A stretch of DNA of 64,000 nucleotides from Paenibacillus sp. J23TS9. GTDB lineage: Bacteria; Bacillota; Bacilli; Paenibacillales; Paenibacillaceae. Each line of letters starts with the position of its first letter. The stretch's first letter is position 1. A model generated the notes under the pieces. It saw only the letters and a program-made list of their open reading frames with translations, searched no databases and had not been told where the DNA came from. Both the position numbers and the translations under genes were made by a program. Of the stretch, positions 16,758-25,250 are shown in pieces. The stretch is taken from positions 1,054,001 to 1,118,000 of the forward strand of contig NZ_BOSG01000001.1 in assembly GCF_018403225.1 (NCBI RefSeq). Direction: 5' to 3'.

Positions 16758-17942
16758 ATGAAATACGTGATTTTGGGTAATCTGCCTTGGAAGAGCTTTG
16801 CATATAAAGAGATGCTAAAGCATGTACCTGATGGTGAAACATTTATTTTTATAGGCAATAAGCCGGAGCATGAAAATGAAGAGTGTGATTATACCTTCAT
16901 GAATACGGACATGTGGGAGGTTAATGGGGGCAGCGAATATATTGCTATCGTATGTTCACCTTTCTGGATTCAACAGGCACTTGGCGGCGGATTCAGCAAG
17001 GTGCTTTTTATTATGGACGATTGTCCGGTAGAAGAAGATCAACAAATCTGGAATAAGTACAGCGGCTTATTGGCAGAGGCGTCGGATCTAGTGATAACTC
17101 TTTCTGAAAAGACATATCTGGAACAATCCTTGCGGAGAAGAAATCTGTACTGGTGGGACGGAGATCATGAGGACACGGAAGAGAATCATGCTCTGCTTCA
17201 TTTATTTGTAGAACATGTGGTGCAGGGAAATCCATTGGACGAATTAATGAGAAGGCAGTGGGAGCAAAGAATACAATTGTATTCCCGGTTATATCGTCAG
17301 ATGGGACCGCATGAGACGATCAGCTACCTGCTGGCATCTTATTGGTATTTTCTTGGGGAAACGGGAGCGGCCCAAGCACTTCAGGAATCCTTTGAGATGA
17401 TGCTTCTCAGAGAACATAACGGAACGCTGCATTCACATTACCGTTTCTTTTCAGCTATTGAGATTCAGCAAGGGGAGATAGAACGGGCGGTATATACGTA
17501 TGCAATTACGGCGGTACTGCCGCATGAGAAAGAAACGCTGGCGAGGATGGAGCGTTGGGCTGCCGAAGAACGTCTGGAGCTCTTAAAAGCTGAGCTTTAC
17601 CGCGTAAATGAAGACTACAGAAGAGCAGAAGAAGCTGCTGAAAGGGATGATTCCGAGGCTGCCGCTCATTTTCTCGCAGATATGTATTTGGAGCAATGGA
17701 TGTGGGAGAAGGCGTTGAAAGTGATGGACCGATATCAATTACTATATGAAAATGGAATTTCCAGAGAGCAAGTCAGAGCCATTTTATTATGGACGCGCGG
17801 CCGGAAACATGAGGCGGTATCGGAGCTGCTGCGAGCATCGGTTCAGGATTGGAATATTTTGATATCCTTCGCTGAAACGGATTTGCTCGAGCAGGCATGT
17901 CACCGGTTGAAGGAGAGAGTGAATCATGGATCTGGATCTTAA
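16758..17942 (+). CDS. Unusual GT-B-like N-domain fused to a TPR-like helical region
   Basis: 394-aa protein. Residues 1 to about 150 look like the N-terminal Rossmann half of a GT-B glycosyltransferase: MKYVILGNLPW, VLFIMDDCPVEED, then LLAEASDLVITLSEKTYLEQ, the layout of the donor-less half in GT4 enzymes. The usual C-terminal nucleotide-sugar-binding half (EGxxxxxLEA) is missing. The rest (about 170-394) is helical with Ala/Leu/Glu periodicity and TPR-like segments (AAHFLADMYLEQWMWEKALK). It may be a non-catalytic partner or scaffold of the neighbouring enzymes. ATG follows GGGAGTGA. Its 3' end overlaps the next gene by 17 nt, so the two are translationally coupled. The function is inferred. 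Confidence 0.7.
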   Translation: MKYVILGNLPWKSFAYKEMLKHVPDGETFIFIGNKPEHENEECDYTFMNTDMWEVNGGSEYIAIVCSPFWIQQALGGGFSKVLFIMDDCPVEEDQQIWNKYSGLLAEASDLVITLSEKTYLEQSLRRRNLYWWDGDHEDTEENHALLHLFVEHVVQGNPLDELMRRQWEQRIQLYSRLYRQMGPHETISYLLASYWYFLGETGAAQALQESFEMMLLREHNGTLHSHYRFFSAIEIQQGEIERAVYTYAITAVLPHEKETLARMERWAAEERLELLKAELYRVNEDYRRAEEAAERDDSEAAAHFLADMYLEQWMWEKALKVMDRYQLLYENGISREQVRAILLWTRGRKHEAVSELLRASVQDWNILISFAETDLLEQACHRLKERVNHGSGS

Positions 17943-18666
17943 GAAACTGCGCAAAACGAAAGGCAACAAGCTCACTGCGATCATGCAGGTACGTAATGAA
18001 GAGGGAAGAATGCTGGAGCAGGTCCTGGAGGATCTGAGCAGCTTTGTGGATGACATCGTGATCGTGGATGATGCCAGCACGGATCAAACCGTTAAAATAT
18101 GCCGGGGATTTCCCAAGGTTGCTCATCTGCTAACGCTGACAAAATCACATTTTGACAGGGAGTGGCTGCTGCGCAAACAGCTCTGGGAGCTTGCATGCTC
18201 AACGGATCCGGACTGGATATTATCCGTAGATGCGGATGAAATATATGAGGACAAAGCCAAAGCTTATATGAGGGATCTGATGGATCAGGATCAGTTTGAC
18301 TGGGTAGGCTTTCGCCTGTTTGACTTTTGGGGAGGTACAACCCATTTCCGGGAAGATGAGCACTGGCAGATACACCGCCGGCACACTCGTACACTTGTCA
18401 GGTACATACCTGGCTATTATTATTTTTATCCGAAAATGGATCATCATGTCCCGCGGCTTCCTCTAAGCTATGCCGCACTCCCCGGATTTCTGGCGGAACT
18501 GCGCGTTAAACATTATGGATGGGCCATCAGCCGCGAGCAGCTTGAGGAGAAATTTGAACGATATATGCAGCGTGATCCGGAAGGGATTTGGGGAGATTTA
18601 CAGCAGTATCAATCCATTTTGGATAAACATCCGACGCTTGTGGAGTGGAGAGAGGAAGACGTATGA
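17926..18666 (+). CDS. Glycosyltransferase family 2
   Basis: 246-aa GT-A fold enzyme. It has the nucleotide-sugar binding start LTAIMQVRNEEG, VIVDDASTDQTV, the DxD-type metal motif SVDADEIYED near residue 105, and a late VKHYGWAIS segment also seen in the GT2-TPR paralogues of this locus. It has no membrane helix, so it is probably a cytoplasmic protein- or oligosaccharide-modifying transferase. Donor and acceptor are unknown. It overlaps the previous gene by 17 nt and the next by 4 nt (ATGA), as expected for a tightly coupled operon 16758-20568. Confidence 0.88.
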   Translation: MDLDLKKLRKTKGNKLTAIMQVRNEEGRMLEQVLEDLSSFVDDIVIVDDASTDQTVKICRGFPKVAHLLTLTKSHFDREWLLRKQLWELACSTDPDWILSVDADEIYEDKAKAYMRDLMDQDQFDWVGFRLFDFWGGTTHFREDEHWQIHRRHTRTLVRYIPGYYYFYPKMDHHVPRLPLSYAALPGFLAELRVKHYGWAISREQLEEKFERYMQRDPEGIWGDLQQYQSILDKHPTLVEWREEDV

Positions 18667-19793
18667 ATGAAGTCGGCATATTAACCCACAGCTTTGTCGA
18701 TGCATACAACGGCAATATTAATCGTATATACGGCGGAGGATTGGAGCGTTATTTGCATGAAATATGCGGGATTATCGCAGCGCTGGGACGAAAGCCTGTC
18801 ATACATCAGCTCTCTTATTGCGGTGATTTCGAGAAGGAAATCGGACCGGTCCGTGTGCATGGCTATCACTGCAGTCAAGAAGACAGCATTGAGGTGTTTA
18901 ACCGGATGACTGTGGAGGCGAAGGGCCCGCTCATATACTCCAGTTTTATTTGGGAGGCTGTAGAATATCAATCAGGCAGTCTAGGGATATGCCATGGAAT
19001 CAATTGGGACTATCATGCAGCATCGGCTGAACACAAAGCCGCGGTCGGTCGAAATATTCAGCACGCTCTCGGGTATTTGAAAAAAATCGTATCGGTAGAT
19101 TCCCACTTTCTGACCTTTTGCCGAGCGGTTTGCCAATATCCTGACCCGGACCAAATTATGCTGCTTCCTAATGCAGTGGATACCGTATGGTTTACACCTG
19201 GGGCAAAGTGGAGGGGGCTTGAGGAGCATGAAGACCAAATCCGCATCGTCTTTCCGCGGCGCATCAGTCTTGAGAGAGGGATCATCCCGATGATGCTGGT
19301 AGCAGACCGGCTGCTGCGAAATTACCCTCAGGTCCATTTTGAGTTTGCCGGAGAGGTCGTTGAGAGCAATCTGATAACGAAAGCGTTTCGTCAGTGGATG
19401 GACAGCAGTCCTTACCAGGAGCGGATCACTCACCGGAGTTATACCTTTCAAGAGATGAATGAAGCTTATCAGAAAGCGGATATTGCGGTGATTCCAACCA
19501 TTTTTTCCGAAGGGACCTCTTACTCTTGTCTTGAAGCCATGAGCTGCGGTCTGCCGGTTGTAGCAGGGAATGTTGGCGGGTTAAATGATCTCATCATTGA
19601 TGGATATAACGGTTTTTGTGTGTCCCCTACCGAAGAGGAGTTGTATCAGTCCATTGCAGCCTTGGTGGAGAATTCCGAGCTGCGTCATTATGTTGGAGCC
19701 AATGCGAGGGCCGTCGCCCGGGCGTTTGATATCCGCATTTGGAGAGAGAAGTGGAAAGAAATATTGGGCTCCTATCTGGGACTGGAGGTTTGA
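18663..19793 (+). CDS. Glycosyltransferase family 4 (GT-B)
   Basis: 376-aa GT-B enzyme. The N-terminal domain has the glycine-rich loop YGGGLERYLHEI and a HGINWDYH segment. The C-terminal domain has IRIVFPRRISLERG and the retaining-GT signature EGTSYSCLEAMSCGLPVVA followed by VGGLNDLI. ATG 18663 overlaps the TGA of the upstream GT2 gene. The donor sugar cannot be read from the sequence. It is part of the four-gene operon that ends with the methyltransferase. Confidence 0.9.
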   Translation: MNEVGILTHSFVDAYNGNINRIYGGGLERYLHEICGIIAALGRKPVIHQLSYCGDFEKEIGPVRVHGYHCSQEDSIEVFNRMTVEAKGPLIYSSFIWEAVEYQSGSLGICHGINWDYHAASAEHKAAVGRNIQHALGYLKKIVSVDSHFLTFCRAVCQYPDPDQIMLLPNAVDTVWFTPGAKWRGLEEHEDQIRIVFPRRISLERGIIPMMLVADRLLRNYPQVHFEFAGEVVESNLITKAFRQWMDSSPYQERITHRSYTFQEMNEAYQKADIAVIPTIFSEGTSYSCLEAMSCGLPVVAGNVGGLNDLIIDGYNGFCVSPTEEELYQSIAALVENSELRHYVGANARAVARAFDIRIWREKWKEILGSYLGLEV

Positions 19794-19800
19794 GGCGCTC

Positions 19801-20568
19801 ATGGACATGAAAAGGAATGCAGAAACGATCGGAAGAGACCATGAGGAAGGCCAGAAGCATATTTGGGAAAGGCTGTGGAGTAAAGATGTGTCCTACCGCT
19901 GGGATCCTTTAAGTGAGCTGGTGATGAACGCGCTGCTGGAGACAACCGGCCCGTTTGATGGAAAAAGAATGATTGAGGCCGGATCTGGTACAGGTAAAAT
20001 CTCACTCCGATTGGCCATTGAAGGTGCGGAGGTTACGCTGGTCGATTACGCGCTGCAGGCACTGGAACAGTCGAAGCTCGCATTTAGGCTCAAAAATAGA
20101 AATGCTGAATTCATACAGTCTGATATCCGGTCCATGCCGCTTGGCGATAAGGCCTATGATGTATGCTGGAGTGCCGGAGTATTGGAGCATTTTTCGAACG
20201 AAGAAAAGGTGAATATCCTGCAGGAAATGGCCCGTATTACCAAGCCGGGAGGCCATATCGTTGTTCTTGTCCCATACAGCGGCTGTTTGCCTTACCGGAT
20301 GGGTAAATCCTTTGCGGAGCAAGCAGGTTCATGGCCATATGGTGTGGAAATGCCTGTTGAGTCGCTAAAGGATTCATTCAGCAAAGCCGGAATACAGCCG
20401 GTTGAAGAGCGGGAAATCGGATTTTTGGAGAGTTTGGATTTCATTGACTTTATTCCGGATGGTGGCAGTGTCAAAGCATGGTTGAGGCACTGGTACAGCA
20501 GCCTGGAAATAGAAGAGCAGCGGCTGTTTCCAGGCTATCTGCTGCTGACTCATGGCAAAGTTGTCTAG
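19801..20568 (+). CDS. Class I SAM-dependent methyltransferase
   Basis: 255-aa Rossmann methyltransferase. SAM-binding motif I is EAGSGTGKISL, motif II ends VTLVDYA, and a later VCWSAGVLEHF with KPGGHIVVLVPY matches the methyltransferase type 11 family. The N-terminus (HIWERLWSKDVSYRWDPLS) is typical of sugar or glycolipid methyltransferases in polysaccharide loci. ATG 19801 has GGAGG (19784-19788) upstream; an upstream in-frame extension lies inside the GT4 gene and is rejected. In this context it probably O-methylates a glycan, which is an inference. Confidence 0.85.
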   Translation: MDMKRNAETIGRDHEEGQKHIWERLWSKDVSYRWDPLSELVMNALLETTGPFDGKRMIEAGSGTGKISLRLAIEGAEVTLVDYALQALEQSKLAFRLKNRNAEFIQSDIRSMPLGDKAYDVCWSAGVLEHFSNEEKVNILQEMARITKPGGHIVVLVPYSGCLPYRMGKSFAEQAGSWPYGVEMPVESLKDSFSKAGIQPVEEREIGFLESLDFIDFIPDGGSVKAWLRHWYSSLEIEEQRLFPGYLLLTHGKVV

Positions 20569-20579
20569 AAACGTAATGA

Positions 20580-20616
20580 AGCTCCGGTCGAAGGTAAATA
20601 CCTTCTAACCGGAGCT
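20580..20616. terminator. Shared hairpin between convergent operons
   Basis: AGCTCCGGT(c)GAAGGTA pairs with TACCTTC(ta)ACCGGAGCT, a stem of about 16 bp with a tight loop. It overlaps the 3' end of the minus-strand gene. There is no strong T tract on either side, so termination efficiency is uncertain. Confidence 0.55.
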
Positions 20617-21663
20617 CCCGTATTTCTGCAGAAACTTTTCGATAATGCGTTCCTTGATGAACTCGGCACGATGGCTCCAGCTTTCCGTTCGTGCGATCTC
20701 TTGTCGTGCCTGAATCCATTCAGGGGTACGATCTTTAAGAAGCGCTTCATCCAGATGCCTGAGAAACTGGGCAGGAGAACGGCCAATTCGGACATGCTTC
20801 TGCATGCTGACTTCTGGTAAATCGGTGCTGATCACGGGCAGTCCCGCAGCCATGTATTCATACATTTTGACTGGATTGGCTGCACTCGTTACCTTGCGGA
20901 CCTCAAACGGAATAATGGCTGCATCAAAATGGCTTGCATACAGGGGCAGGCTTTCATACTCCCTGTTTCCCAGCCAATGAACGTTAGGAAGATCAGAAAG
21001 TGAATCAGGTCCACCACATGTAATCTGACCGATGAAAACAAAGGTATATTGAGGGCGTTCCACGGCCAGCATTCGGATTAATGAGTAGTCCAGCCAGGAA
21101 GCGACAGCGCCCCAGAAGCCGATCACGGGCTCCGTTGTGCGACATATCGTACAATCCTTCTCTTCCGGAATCGTTAACGGTGTTTTCTGGACTCCTTGGG
21201 CAAAATGTGTGTAATCCGCTGCATTGCGGACCAGATGTACCTGCGGATGTTTCGGGGCTGCGGAATCGTAAATGATTCGCGAAGCGCAGAGAACGATGTC
21301 AGCAGCCTGAATTTTACGATCCTCCCATACGGCAAAAGGAGCAAACTCCTCCTCTGTTGTGTCAGCCAGGTCGGAGATGACCATACTTGTGTTAAAGCTT
21401 GGGAGGCTATCGACATAAGGGCCGTGCGTGAGCCACATGACATAAGGCTGACTGAGGTTCAATGCCTCGACATCCTGGCATACCGCGAAATGATCGTTGA
21501 GAACGACAAAGGGATGTTCGCGGTCTTGCGTGACATTACAATATATGACGTTAAAGTTAAGCAGGCTCAAATGATAGAGCAGCTGCTGCGGCCGCTGGCG
21601 GTGTACCTGGTAATCAAAGCAAGGGAGATACAGTATGGGCGGCATCGTTAATGGTTCCGGCAT
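20605..21663 (-). CDS. Glycosyltransferase, GT-B fold (GT4-like)
   Basis: 352-aa protein resembling the TuaH-like GT-B enzymes that begin with PCFDYQVHRQRPQQLLYHLS, a segment seen in family members that modify surface polymers. It continues with VISDLADT, AADIVLCASRIIYDSA, VIGFWGAVASWLDY and FVFIGQIT. The C-terminal half has IPFEVRKVTSAANPVKMYEYMAAGLPVIST, the donor-binding region. AAGGAGG lies upstream of ATG 21663. It is the last gene of the minus-strand glycosyltransferase operon (27240 to 20605). Confidence 0.88.
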   Translation of the reverse strand: MPEPLTMPPILYLPCFDYQVHRQRPQQLLYHLSLLNFNVIYCNVTQDREHPFVVLNDHFAVCQDVEALNLSQPYVMWLTHGPYVDSLPSFNTSMVISDLADTTEEEFAPFAVWEDRKIQAADIVLCASRIIYDSAAPKHPQVHLVRNAADYTHFAQGVQKTPLTIPEEKDCTICRTTEPVIGFWGAVASWLDYSLIRMLAVERPQYTFVFIGQITCGGPDSLSDLPNVHWLGNREYESLPLYASHFDAAIIPFEVRKVTSAANPVKMYEYMAAGLPVISTDLPEVSMQKHVRIGRSPAQFLRHLDEALLKDRTPEWIQARQEIARTESWSHRAEFIKERIIEKFLQKYGSSG

Positions 21664-21687
21664 CAGGTGATCCTCCTTAAAGGATAG

Positions 21688-23625
21688 TTAAGGGCGCATG
21701 GAAGCAGCTCGGAGCAGCAGCGGTAAGCGAATGCCAGATTTGACAGGAATGGAATACCGGAGTGTTAATTTCTCAGTCAGACAGGCTGCTCTGGCGACCA
21801 GCGCGTAAGTATTGTTGGAATAGCTGCCGAGGTGCATCGCTGCGGCGTCCAGACAAGTGGAAGACGAACATTGTTGTGCAATACTTGCGTAGAGCAGAAT
21901 TTCCTCTAGAGCAGGGATCCGCTGTTTATCACTCGAAAATGATTGTACCCACTGCAAGCACCAAGCATGGAGTACATGAACAGGCGCAGACAGCAGACCT
22001 GCAATGACGGAAGCGGGCAGGGAAGGAGCAGATGAGCGTTCATAAAAAGCCGTGAGCAGCTGCATAACCTGCGGGTAAGCGCGGCACTGGAGAAGGAGCT
22101 GAAGCGCATAGGCGAGTTCTTTTGCGGAAGGGAGTTCATGATTTCGGCCAGAGAGATAAGCATGTATCGTTGTAAGCGGCGAATGGATCAACTGCAGTTG
22201 TTCTTCCACATGGGCTGCAGCATCCGAGTCCTGTGCTTTCCAGGCAGCAGACCATAGATAGGATGTCCAGAAGGGGTCTTCGGGCCAGCTGGATGAGGAG
22301 GCCAGCAGTTCCGTGTATAAGCGGCTGCCTGGCTCTGACGCATATCGTAGCATGATTGTAATCCAAAGCTGCCGTTGCTCAGAGAGCGCTCGTGTCTGTA
22401 TGATGAATTCCAGCCAATCCTCACTGCCTGTATTTAAAGCTGCCGGGATAAGGATATCCAGTTGTTTCTGCAAAATAGAGGTTTTACGGGGAATGATCCA
22501 GTCCAGCATCGAACGCGAGTTTCCAGATAAGAGGGAGCAATGTAGAGCATCAGCCCAAGCCGGCAAATAATCCGGATGATGCAATAAAGTATGCTGGTAA
22601 TGAAAAAGTGCCCGTTCTGGGTGCAGTATTTTCTCTGAAAGCCTGCCTGAGAGCCATGAAGTGCGGTATGTGCCGCTTCCGGCTGTGGAGGAATACATGG
22701 GTTTGGCTTTACCTTGGACAGAGGCTTTTAGCATCCAGTCATATGCTTCGCCGTAGGCTTCTTTCTGTGTGAGCAGTATACCTTTGAGCTCCAGCAAATC
22801 CGTAAAGCCCGGATAGTTTGTTATCCCTTGTTCAGTTATGACTTCAGCTAATTCATAGTGTCCTGTCATATACAGGGCATATGCCGCTTTTAAATATACA
22901 TCGGAAATAAATCCGGATTCCGGGTTCTGTTCATACACGGGTATTAGATGCTTGAGTGATTCTTCGTATTGGCCTTCCTGAAAATACTCCGTTCCCAGCG
23001 CATACCGTAATTGTACATTCAAAGGATCTTTCTGTAGGGAGGCCTGAATAAGCTCGAGATTGCGCAAGTGTTTATTTTTTTGATCAATCTCGGATTGTAG
23101 GTAGCCATAGTGCTTGATTTGTAATGGAGCATACGGAATTGGACGCCGTGTAAGCTCAAGGATGCTCTCCGCAGCGTTTTCATGGATGGCTCCGCGGAAA
23201 CGAAGATTAGGATGGTTCCGGAATAGCCGGCACACGGAATCCGTAAAATAGGCTTCTTCGGAAAATGTATCGTAATAGCTAATTATTGGAATATAAAAGC
23301 CTGCAATGCGGTCGTCACTCGTCAGCATATCAGACAACACATCCGCATCCCAATTATCGGCTTCTTCATCTGCATCAAGAACTAAAATCCAGGAAAACGT
23401 GGCCATATCCAGTACACGGTTTCTAGCCTCAGCAAAATCGTTATTCCATTCCAATTCAATAATACGGGCGCCATATTTCATGGCGATGGACCGGGTATGA
23501 TCTGTGGAACCCGTGTCGCCTATAATGATTTCGGAGACCAGCTCCCGTACGGAACGCAAGCATCGATCCAGATGCTGCTCTTCATTTTTAACGATCATAC
23601 AAAGGGATATGTCTTGGGGCGGCAT
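21688..23625 (-). CDS. GT2 glycosyltransferase fused to a TPR/helical region
   Basis: 645 aa. Residues 1 to about 230 form a GT2 domain: ISLCMIVKNEEQHLDRC, IIGDTGSTDHT, EWNNDFAEARNRVL, the DxD-type LDADEEAD, and IKHYGY. From about 235 on, TPR-like repeats (LRYALGTEYFQEGQYEESLKHL, ALYMTGHYELAEVI) continue into a long helical, Ser/Leu/Gln-rich C-terminus. GT2-TPR fusions are known in bacterial protein glycosylation (SunS-type and spore-surface glycosyltransferases). AAGGAG lies before ATG 23625. It is the second of three tandem paralogues counted from the operon's end; the C-terminal half is the least conserved. Confidence 0.88.
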   Translation of the reverse strand: MPPQDISLCMIVKNEEQHLDRCLRSVRELVSEIIIGDTGSTDHTRSIAMKYGARIIELEWNNDFAEARNRVLDMATFSWILVLDADEEADNWDADVLSDMLTSDDRIAGFYIPIISYYDTFSEEAYFTDSVCRLFRNHPNLRFRGAIHENAAESILELTRRPIPYAPLQIKHYGYLQSEIDQKNKHLRNLELIQASLQKDPLNVQLRYALGTEYFQEGQYEESLKHLIPVYEQNPESGFISDVYLKAAYALYMTGHYELAEVITEQGITNYPGFTDLLELKGILLTQKEAYGEAYDWMLKASVQGKAKPMYSSTAGSGTYRTSWLSGRLSEKILHPERALFHYQHTLLHHPDYLPAWADALHCSLLSGNSRSMLDWIIPRKTSILQKQLDILIPAALNTGSEDWLEFIIQTRALSEQRQLWITIMLRYASEPGSRLYTELLASSSSWPEDPFWTSYLWSAAWKAQDSDAAAHVEEQLQLIHSPLTTIHAYLSGRNHELPSAKELAYALQLLLQCRAYPQVMQLLTAFYERSSAPSLPASVIAGLLSAPVHVLHAWCLQWVQSFSSDKQRIPALEEILLYASIAQQCSSSTCLDAAAMHLGSYSNNTYALVARAACLTEKLTLRYSIPVKSGIRLPLLLRAASMRP

Positions 23626-23639
23626 GATGTGCGGCTCCT

Positions 23640-25250
23640 TTATTCGTATTCTTCATACAAAGGCAGCATACGGATAGCACGGCGGATCACGGATTGATGG
23701 GGCTGATCATTCAGAACCTGAAGCAGACGAGTTTCCGTGAAAGAGGTCAGCAAGCGGCTGAAAGACCGTTTTTGATCCGTAAAGGGAGCAGCGGGGGAGG
23801 CATGAAGGGGGGCGAGTAGAGCTTCGACTGATTTCAGCGCGTCTTCTGTTTTTCCGGAATAATAGCTGAACTCGATTTGCTTCATTGGACTCAACACACC
23901 AGTTTCCATAAACGCTCCGGAGTGCTGAAGTTGAGTTCCTTCCGACAGCAGTTTGCAAATGAGCAGCAATGGTTCGTTCTCGGGAGAATCGTTATTTATC
24001 TGAGAATTCTTAAGCAGCATATACGCAGCATGATAACAACGGTTTGCCATGAGCAGCTTGATCATAACGTTCATCTTTTCAGGGGAGTTTATTTTGAAAT
24101 GATCATTCACAAGAGAAGGGATGAGATGCTCCTGAAGATTTGTTTTCATCAACATGATGATTTTATTCAAGGGCAGGCGCATACCCGGTTCAAGCTTGAT
24201 GGTCTCGGCATACCAGTGAATTGCCTGCGCGTCATCTCCGGCATCCTCATACATTTGACCTAGTCCGAGCGTGGACAGGTAAGTTCCGGCTCCGGTTTCA
24301 GTATGATAATACACGGGAGCTGGACCGGATTCGACTGCTTTCAGGAAAGCTCCTTCCGCTTTGATTAACTGCCCCGAAGAGAGATAAACAACGCCCTTCA
24401 GATGATGGAGGTCTGTATAATCTGGATAATGAATAAGTCCTATGCTGCATACAGACACGGCTTCCTCTGCATGACCCAAAGCGAACAGACAACGTGCTTC
24501 GTATTTGAACAGCAGATGGTAGTAGCTGATTTCAGTCGCAGCGAATTGTTTGGCCTGCCTTATATGATGCAGCGCCGAATCATGCTCGTTCATCCGCATG
24601 TATTCCACGGCCATGTTGTAATGATGAAACGGATCCTCGGGTTCGGTCTGCAATGCTTGCTGGAGCAGTTCCACATTTCTGCGGATTTTATCTTTGGCAG
24701 CGACTATACCGCTGCTGTATCCATAATGATGGATTTTGATATTGGTGATGTGAAGCTTTGCAGCGGGGCGATGCTCGGTGATAGAAGCAGCTATTTGTTC
24801 ATGGATTCTTCCGCGGAAACGATGTTCCGGGCGCCGGCGAAACATGCGAAGCAGGGGATTGACGGTAGCGGTTGCAGAGTGGATATGATCGCTGATGTGA
24901 TTTTGCACCTGCAAGAAAAAACCTTCGAATTCCATATGCTTGGCGCACAGATGCAGCTCCGCTATATCATTCGCGTCAAGCTCTTCATCAGCGTCCATAA
25001 ATAGAATCCACGGCCTGCGAGCAAGCTCAATGCCTGCATTCCGGGCTTTGGCAAAATCGCCTTCCCACGGGATTTGAAGAACTTGTGCTCCGAACTGGCG
25101 TGCAATTTGAACCGTATCATCCGTGGAGCCTGTATCGACAACGATGATCTGGTCGACGGCCTTATGAACGCTTTTCAGGCAGCGGGCAAGGTTCGAAGCT
25201 TCATTCCGGACGATCATGCAGAGGGAGATCCCGGTTGCGTTTTTGCTCAT
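23640..25250 (-). CDS. GT2 glycosyltransferase fused to TPR repeats
   Basis: 536 aa. The GT2 domain begins ISLCMIVRNEASNLARCL and has VVDTGSTDDTVQIARQFGA, IPWEGDFAKARNAGIE, MDADEELD and a conserved IHHYGYS. It is followed by TPR motifs (HYNMAVEYMRMNEHDSALHH, ARCLFALGHAEEAVSV, TYLSTLGLGQMYEDAGD). The start is ATG 25250 with AAGGAGATG upstream; the longer reading frame runs into the preceding gene. The first 50 nt overlap the 3' end of the upstream paralogue (stop at 25201) in another frame, an unusually long overlap that suggests translational coupling or a start chosen after a frameshift in the ancestor. Confidence 0.88.
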   Translation of the reverse strand: MSKNATGISLCMIVRNEASNLARCLKSVHKAVDQIIVVDTGSTDDTVQIARQFGAQVLQIPWEGDFAKARNAGIELARRPWILFMDADEELDANDIAELHLCAKHMEFEGFFLQVQNHISDHIHSATATVNPLLRMFRRRPEHRFRGRIHEQIAASITEHRPAAKLHITNIKIHHYGYSSGIVAAKDKIRRNVELLQQALQTEPEDPFHHYNMAVEYMRMNEHDSALHHIRQAKQFAATEISYYHLLFKYEARCLFALGHAEEAVSVCSIGLIHYPDYTDLHHLKGVVYLSSGQLIKAEGAFLKAVESGPAPVYYHTETGAGTYLSTLGLGQMYEDAGDDAQAIHWYAETIKLEPGMRLPLNKIIMLMKTNLQEHLIPSLVNDHFKINSPEKMNVMIKLLMANRCYHAAYMLLKNSQINNDSPENEPLLLICKLLSEGTQLQHSGAFMETGVLSPMKQIEFSYYSGKTEDALKSVEALLAPLHASPAAPFTDQKRSFSRLLTSFTETRLLQVLNDQPHQSVIRRAIRMLPLYEEYE

